Assembly: GCF_003286085.1 (NCBI RefSeq)
Contig: NW_020825346.1
Location: 1,434,501-1,498,500, forward strand
DNA from: Drosophila persimilis
Lineage: Eukaryota; Arthropoda; Insecta; Diptera; Drosophilidae
DNA: 64,000 bases
Direction of reading: 5' to 3'
The notes under the pieces were generated by a model. The model saw nothing but the letters and a program-made list of their open reading frames with translations, did no database searches and was not told the origin of the DNA. Positions 58,631-64,000 of the stretch are shown here, piece by piece. The position numbers were made by a program, and so were the translations under genes. Numbering within the stretch: the stretch's first letter is position 1; each line of letters opens with the position of its first letter.

Positions 58631-60058
58631 AACGACAGCGGCGGCAACAACTTGGCCGCAACATGGCCACTAGCAACTTCTCTTAATTAAGTGTCGACCT
58701 GCTGTTGCATGCAAATGTTGCATGGAAAATAAAAAAATGAACCGAACAAAAATCCGGCCACTCTCTGGCTGCCTGCCCCCCGTCTTGGGCTGCGACCTTT
58801 AGCCATTGCGTGTTGGCTGCCACTTTGGCCATAATTTTCCAGCCGAACATTTGGGTTTTTTTTCTTTGCCTGAATTACTGCTGTGATCTTTAACTAAATG
58901 AGAAGAGGCTCCTACAGTGGTGGAAAAGCGTTGGAAAACCACCGCCAAAAAAAATACCATTCTATTCCATTCGTTCCATTCACTGAATGCCGTTTCATTC
59001 GCTACACAAAGTTCCCATAAGCGAAAGGATATATGCCTTCGAAATGCGAGAATGTATAATTTCCTGTATAAGTTTTCCTATAAGTTTTTCCTAGACTTTC
59101 ATTCACTGTGCCCCTGTAAGCCCCAAAAGTTCGCACGACTTTTCCGAGAGCTGAATAAAGATTGAGAGCGAGAGAGAAAGAGAGGGAGAGAGAGAAGGAG
59201 ATTGAGAGACAGAGGGAAATAACAAAATGCATGCGTAATTTACGCTTTACGATCGCAATAGCTTCAGATACAGATTCTAACTCCTCTATAATATCGTTAT
59301 CGAGGTCTCAGATCAAGGCTCGCAAAGGTGGAGGCAATATGCCAGAGAGGAGCACAGAGAGGGGGTGTGTGAGGCTGCCACAGAGGCACAGTCAGTCGCT
59401 GGGGCAGAGTGGCTGGGGACAGAGACTGAGACTGAGGCTGAGGCTGAGATCCGTTGCATGCTGTGTGCCCGGTGCGTAGTGCAATAAATCAAAGTTTTAT
59501 TTGTTGAAATAAATTCAGAGTTTATTGCTTCGTTATTATTTTTTCGGTGCCTCGATGCCTGAGATTTCCAACACCCCAGAAAAAGAGAAGGAGACATAGA
59601 GACAGAGAGTGAGACAGAGAGAGAGAGAACGAATCACCCGAAGGCCGGAAATGTTTGTTGTGGGGCTGTTGATGTTTGTGCAGCGCAGTTTGCAATTTCT
59701 TCTGGTCGCGCGGGGCCTTACCTAATTTCAGATCGTTTCGTTGATTGCCTGAATGTTGGCCTCGTCGATTAATTATTTAACCATCAATTTAATGCAAAAC
59801 TGATGGCTAGAAAAAGACAGATAGATGGCACACAGCACACAGCACACATAGAGACATGCAGAGAGAGAGAAAGAGACATTTTACTGGCAAACCTATAAAA
59901 ATACAAAAAAATAAAACTTGAATGTCCCACAGAGAATCGGAGGATGAAAATGTTTTCATGTTGAACGAAGAACGACGAACGACGAACGAAGAAGATTGAT
60001 TTTTACACCATTTTATGGGAAAGAGTCTTTCTTTGGGCATAAAATTCTTTTGATTGGA

Positions 60059-60082
60059 GATACTCGGTTGAAGCCGAGTATC
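60059..60082. other. 9-bp stem, 6-nt loop hairpin
   Basis: GATACTCGG and CCGAGTATC are perfect complements separated by TTGAAG. It would form a stable small RNA hairpin on either strand. No ncRNA context is evident. Confidence 0.6.
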
Positions 60083-60280
60083 ACGAATCACTAAAGCCTT
60101 CCTTCTATATATCGATATTTGCACCAAAATCAATCAAAGAATATAACATATCATCACTTGCTATTTTGCAGAGAAAACTCTTCGGGGATCTCCCTTACAT
60201 CCAGTTTCAGTATTTTAAGTCTCTCGAAAAGTTGAGAATTAGAGCATGTGGTATTTTCGATATCTTTTCAGTATTCTTTG

Positions 60281-60316
60281 TAGAATTCTTCGTAGAATTC
60301 TTTGTAGAATTCTTTG
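60281..60316 (+). repeat. 12-bp tandem repeat x3 (TAGAATTCTT(C/T)G)
   Basis: Three consecutive copies starting at 60281, 60293 and 60305, preceded by a related CAGTATTCTTTG. Each copy contains the palindrome GAATTC. Confidence 0.9.
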
Positions 60317-61035
60317 ACTATCAAATCGCAAAAGTGCGTGCTCCAGTTATCGCAAATCGTAAGATTCTTGCGATTTAAATCCGGTTGCTAATGAAATTAC
60401 GATTTCAAAATGTTTACGAGCTGATTTATTTTAATATAATTATAGATTTATTTTCTAATGTGTATCTTCAATTTATATCTTTATGTATCTTTATGTATGT
60501 CAGTATTTTGTAGCCCAGCTAAACTAAGTAATTAATAGTATTTTTAGGGTATTTTTCTAATATTTTATTCTAAATAAATTTGTTCACATTTGTCTGTTAT
60601 ATTTTATAATTCTCTTATATATTCATTATATGTTAAAAATGTTTATAAAGTATTTTTAATTATTTTTTTCCAGTTTTTTAATGTCTGTTGGGGCTTTTAG
60701 CGTTCCTTTTAACAAATTAATTGAAGTTTGAGTAAATTTTTAATATGTTTACAGTCGACGGTGTAGTACTTTTTCAATATACTCTCTCCCTCCATTGATT
60801 TGCTGCGAAGTAATGTAATATTTACAAGGTGTATCTCCGCCCCCCCCGTCCACAGCCCCAGCCCCAGCCCCGTGTAACTTTTCATCACATGCACAAAAGC
60901 TAAGTAAACAGAAAAGTAGGTGTACAAAAGTTTTGGATGAATTTCTGCCAAGTCAGCGTTTTGTAGTGTGTGGAGAAACCCAGTGACACGCCTAGTCACG
61001 CCCTCAATTGCACGTTGTGTCCACCTGCCTCCTAC

Positions 61036-61068
61036 TGCTCCTCCTCCTCCTCCTCCTCCTCCTCCTCC
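61036..61068. repeat. (CTC)n trinucleotide repeat
   Basis: About eleven CTC/TCC units. The source of poly-Ser, -Leu or -Gly frames on both strands. Confidence 0.95.
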
Positions 61069-61442
61069 TACTTCAGCGCCTTCTTCCACCTCGCCAATTA
61101 CCCCTGTACACCTCTCACCCAGATAGAGAGAGCAGAGGGGTCGGTGTCTCGCATGCCCCCTCCCAGCGCCTTGGTGGCAGTGACATTTGTGAACCCTGAA
61201 GCAAAAGATTTCGCAATTTGTTTGGCATTTGTGCAATCGCTTCGGCATTAATTGCATATAAAGATACATACATACCAATATATGCATATGTAGATACAAA
61301 GATACTTCGAACCGCATGCGATTGATTACGCAATTTCTGTATTAGCAAAAAAGGCGTACGAATAGAACACCAAATTAAGAAATTAAACGCGACTCGCTCA
61401 GAGTCATTCTCAAGCTGCGACCACTACTACTACTACTACGAG

Positions 61443-61523
61443 TGTTACTAACTAACACACTAAACCAAACACACTAACTAACACCAATGTCTATCTTTGT
61501 TCTTTCCATGTGGATTTCTGCAG
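61443..61523 (+). other. 3' splice-site region of the BTB exon, with repeated branch-like words and NAGNAG acceptor
   Basis: ACTAAC or CTAAC, the preferred fly branch word, recurs several times between about 61448 and 61490. TCTATCTTTGTTCTTTCC and TGGATTTCTGCAG follow. The acceptor region reads TTCTGCAGCAG, a NAGNAG tandem, so the exon may begin at 61524 or 61527. The choice affects only 5' UTR. Confidence 0.75.
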
Positions 61524-61684
61524 CAGCGTAAGCTGTCACCGACATGGGCAGTGAGCACTACTGCTTGAGGTGGAACAATTACCAATCCAACCTGTTAGGG
61601 GTGTTTAGTCAATTACTACACGACGAGAGCCTGGTGGACGTCACACTAGTTTGTTCAGAGGGCACATCCATCAGAGCCCATAAG
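61524..61684 (+). CDS. mamo: First coding exon of a TTK-type BTB zinc-finger gene (probable mamo)
   Basis: After a 20-nt 5' UTR the ATG at 61544 opens 47 codons to a phase-0 donor AAG|GTGAGT at 61684|61685. The peptide begins [20 protein letters not shown] and contains [11 protein letters not shown] and SIRAHK, i.e. the first strands and helix of an insect TTK-type BTB/POZ domain, which mediates multimerisation of zinc-finger transcription factors. The domain is cut at the usual position just before VLSACS. By memory the sequence fits mamo (maternal gene required for meiosis; also neuronal identity) better than lola, ttk, psq, bab, br or fru. The rest of the BTB and the zinc fingers lie beyond the window. 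The open frame past 61684 is intron. BTB identity is near certain; the gene name is less so. Confidence 0.8.
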
Positions 61685-64000
61685 GTGAGTCCATACATCA
61701 AACACACATGTATCTATCAATCTATTTATCTATCTGTCTATCATTAGTTATATATACATATGTTTAAAGATACAAATGAAAAAGTCATTGATTCATAGCA
61801 CAATAATTCCCATAAGCGAACGGATACAGGATCTTGCATCTTTCAAATACTTTTAGGCTGATTAAAGCCTACCAAACGATTTGTAAACGTTTTTCTACCA
61901 TCAGTTACACTTTTTCCAAGCAGATAAAAAACAATTGCAAATTTTAGATACTCTGGTTCGATATAGATACTTTTATTCCTCCATTTCCTTTCATACCCCA
62001 TTTGTATCTTTGCTGGTAAATGTCTATCTATTGCGCCAGAGTAGCTTTAAGATACTGTTGTATCCTTGACATACAAAGTCTTGTATGGGTTAGATGGAAT
62101 ATCTACCAAATATGTATCTTTTGCATGCAAACTCGAGATATTTGTGTATCTCATGCAACCCATTCGACTATTCCGCGCCAAGGGGAACTGAAAAACGGAA
62201 AACTCCAACTGTATATTGCGGAAGCTGGCGATCAAGGTCGAATGCTGCCCCGTCGTTATGGCTGGGGGCCCTGTCTTCGCCTCCACTCTGTCACGCGGTG
62301 CTGCCACTGGCTCTGCCTCTGTCTCTCCTCCTTTGCCTGTGAAATGCCAGTCGCATAAATTAACGCAGCAGCAGCAGCAACAACACCAACAAGATCAAAT
62401 GCAATTTACACATTTGTCAGTAAATTGTCAACTTAACGCCGCAACACACTCTAAACGAGCCTCAGCCTCAGCCTCTGCCTTGTTGCTACTGCAACACTGC
62501 TGCTGCTGCTTGGCAACATGTTGACAAGGTCAGCCTCTAATAGAAATTGACTGCAATGGACCTGCCTGGCTGTCTGCCGCCTGCCCACTGCCTGCTCCCT
62601 GCCGCTGCTGCTGCCACTTCCTCGCACTCGTCGCTCGCTGTAGCTGCATAAATCATGCGTTTCGCCCAGAGAACAGCAACAACAACAACAGCCGCAAGAA
62701 AGCAAAAGTCTTGCTTTGCAAATGATCAAAGATGTGGATACCCTTCAAAGATACATTCTATTTCATTCAGATACATTTATGTAAACCAACGAAAAAGATA
62801 CAACAACAGACTCCCAGCTTTCGAATTTTTCTGTTGCTGCTGCAAAATCATATTACCCTTGCGGCACACTGCAAAAACAGGGTATATGGCGGGTATAACA
62901 GCCAACATTGTGCTCACGTCTGTCAATTGAAATTCCTGTTAAATTAAGAGGAAAATATTTAACTGCGTTTACTGTTTGCTGTTTGCTGCCGGTGCTGGTG
63001 CTGCTGCCTCTCGCTTGCTGCTGCTGTTGCCTGAAAACAAGACTTTGGTTAAAGCTCTCCAAGCCCCTCCGTCCTCCATCTACCAGCTTGCATCTTGCTC
63101 CATCTCCCGACTTGATAAAGTTATTTAAATCTGCAGGAAAACTGGTAAATTGTTCAATTATAAATGTGCATCTCTCTCCACACGCTCTCTGAAATATCTG
63201 CAGAGGGAGTGCCGTGCGGCCACGGCCCATTCCTCCTGCCGGCCTGCCTGCCTGCCTTCCACAGATTCAGTTAGAGACTGAAGTAGAGAGATATGTTCAA
63301 CACACACACTAATTGACACTTGGGTTAAGTATTTATAATTTGGAAATCATTGAGTGAGCACCAAATGGAATTTAAAGGAATATTGAACAATTCGATTAGA
63401 AAAGTGCATTCGTTTGGATAGAAAGTCAAATGAAGTACCCCATAAGCGCAGGATCTGAATATTCGTATGCCCCTTTGATTCGTATTTCATTCTATATACA
63501 AATAAATTGCAAAAAATAACACCAGCAATCAAACAAAAAAAAAAAAATATATCATGCACACGACATGTTTTTTTTTGCTATTCTCATTAGCTTAGAAAAA
63601 TAGCAAGGTCCATCCATTTCCAGCTCAATAAAAAGCTACATCCCGCTCACCCCTTGGTACTTACCTACATGTGTACCTCATCTGCCGTTTCTGTTTACTG
63701 GGAAAATCAACTTCATTAGGAATTCAACTACAATCTAAATGGGAGGGTGAACCAAATGCAAAAAACGGAGACAAAATGCAAACAAACAACAAACTGATGA
63801 GTTCATTTCCTTTTTAGACATTGCAAAAAAAAAAAAAAAACCCCCCCTTGCTATTGAGAGAAGGAGAGAAGAACGGACACATGTCCTGATGTCCAGATGT
63901 CCCAGATGTCCCGATGTACTGATGCTTGGGCAAACTAATTAGCAAATGCTACCAGACGGCAGACGGCAGGCAGGACAAGGTCTGTCAACGTTTAGAAAGC
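61685..64000 (+). other. First part of the next intron of the BTB gene
   Basis: It begins with the GTGAGT donor. No further exon or acceptor-donor pair is evident to the window end. It contains CCCATAAGCGAAAGG-family words at 61809 and 63439, CAG and CAACAA repeats at 62368-62390, a CAACATGTTG palindrome at 62514, CTGCTG repeats at 62998-63030, poly-A runs at about 63535-63547 and 63824-63840, the latter followed by C7, and ATGTCC repeats at 63882-63920. Confidence 0.75.

Larger units (their letters stand above)
57500..61230 (+). other. Intron DNA upstream of the BTB exon
   Basis: No gene supported. It contains (CT)n at 57725-57763, CAG/CAACAG arrays at 58458-58490 and 58565-58630, GA tracts at 59165-59210 and 59610-59628, a hairpin at 60059-60082, a 12-bp repeat at 60281-60316, a T-rich GTATTTT region at 60480-60680 and (CTC)n at 61036-61068. 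Confidence 0.65.
61262..62800. promoter_or_regulatory. AGATAC/GTATCT word cluster around the BTB exon
   Basis: AGATAC or its complement occurs 14 times (61262, 61292, 61300, 61710, 61769, 61946, 61965, 62004, 62050, 62114, 62146, 62749, 62770, 62795) in 1.54 kb, against fewer than one expected. Copies are on both strands and irregularly spaced. The word is not a standard GATA-factor site (WGATAR), so the binding factor, if any, is unknown. Confidence 0.5.
35226..63452. repeat. Dispersed 15-bp word family CCCATAAGCGAAAGG (14 members)
   Basis: Exact or near-exact members start at 35226+, 36348-, 39121+, 44787+, 48301+, 50302-, 50438-, 51638+ (weak), 51935+, 56198+, 58280+, 59014+, 61809+ and 63439+ (one base deleted). 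Five are identical over 15 bases (35226, 48301, 50302, 50438 and 59014) and most others differ by one or two. Several continue with GATA(C/T)A. Spacing is irregular and flanks mostly unique, so it is neither a satellite nor an intact transposon. It crosses the BTB exon into the next intron. Identity unknown: a protein-binding site or an old mobile-element core are both possible. Confidence 0.85.

Noticed and set aside
61685-61747. Extension of the BTB frame past 61684
   Set aside because: It follows a perfect AAG|GTGAGT donor, and the residues no longer match BTB domains (VLSACS expected).

Overview
The window looks like Drosophila genomic DNA: short GT-AG introns, TCAGT-type initiators, dense (CA)n, (GA)n and (CAG)n microsatellites, ATCGAT/DRE words, and a BTB exon of the insect TTK type. 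The exact species is not determinable from the sequence; the microsatellite load would fit an obscura-group fly, but that is a weak guess. Only two protein-coding pieces are supported. Almost every other long open frame is low-complexity intron read in six frames. Layout: (1) Positions 1-1019, minus strand, hold the 5' two exons of a small basic protein with an HMG-box-like segment resembling the male-specific MST-HMG-box family; its 3' end lies beyond base 1. (2) Positions 61524-61684, plus strand, hold the first coding exon of a BTB zinc-finger gene, best matched from memory to mamo. It contains the start codon and the first 47 residues of the BTB domain and ends in a phase-0 GTGAGT donor. 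The next exon is beyond base 64000. (3) Everything from about 4.4 kb to 61.5 kb reads as one very long plus-strand 5' intron of that BTB gene. The 5'-most exon was not found and may lie in 1.1-4.4 kb or upstream of the window.

The most interesting system is the way this intron appears to be removed. Three sites (4425|4426, 28351|28352, 43858|43859) have the full architecture of recursive (ratchet) splicing: a long pyrimidine tract, (T)TGCAG, and an immediately abutting GTGAGT donor. They divide the intron into steps of about 23.9, 15.5 and 17.7 kb before the acceptor at 61523. Each also has a plausible second donor 65-171 nt downstream, so each could be defined initially as a small exon.

Superimposed on the intron are dispersed word families that no ordinary feature explains. 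A 15-bp word, CCCATAAGCGAAAGG, and close variants occur at least 14 times between 35.2 and 63.5 kb, mostly in the plus orientation. The palindrome CAACATGTTG occurs 8 times between 32.8 and 62.6 kb. A 740-bp cluster at 16.46-17.2 kb carries six exact Pbx/Exd-Hox-type TGATTGAT words. AGATAC occurs 14 times around the BTB exon. There are several ATCGAT islands and several (A/G)GTATT islands, one of which lies just upstream of a ratchet site with a complementary partner downstream. The intron also carries G-quadruplex motifs on the plus strand, tandem duplications and many microsatellites. All functional readings of these words are inference.
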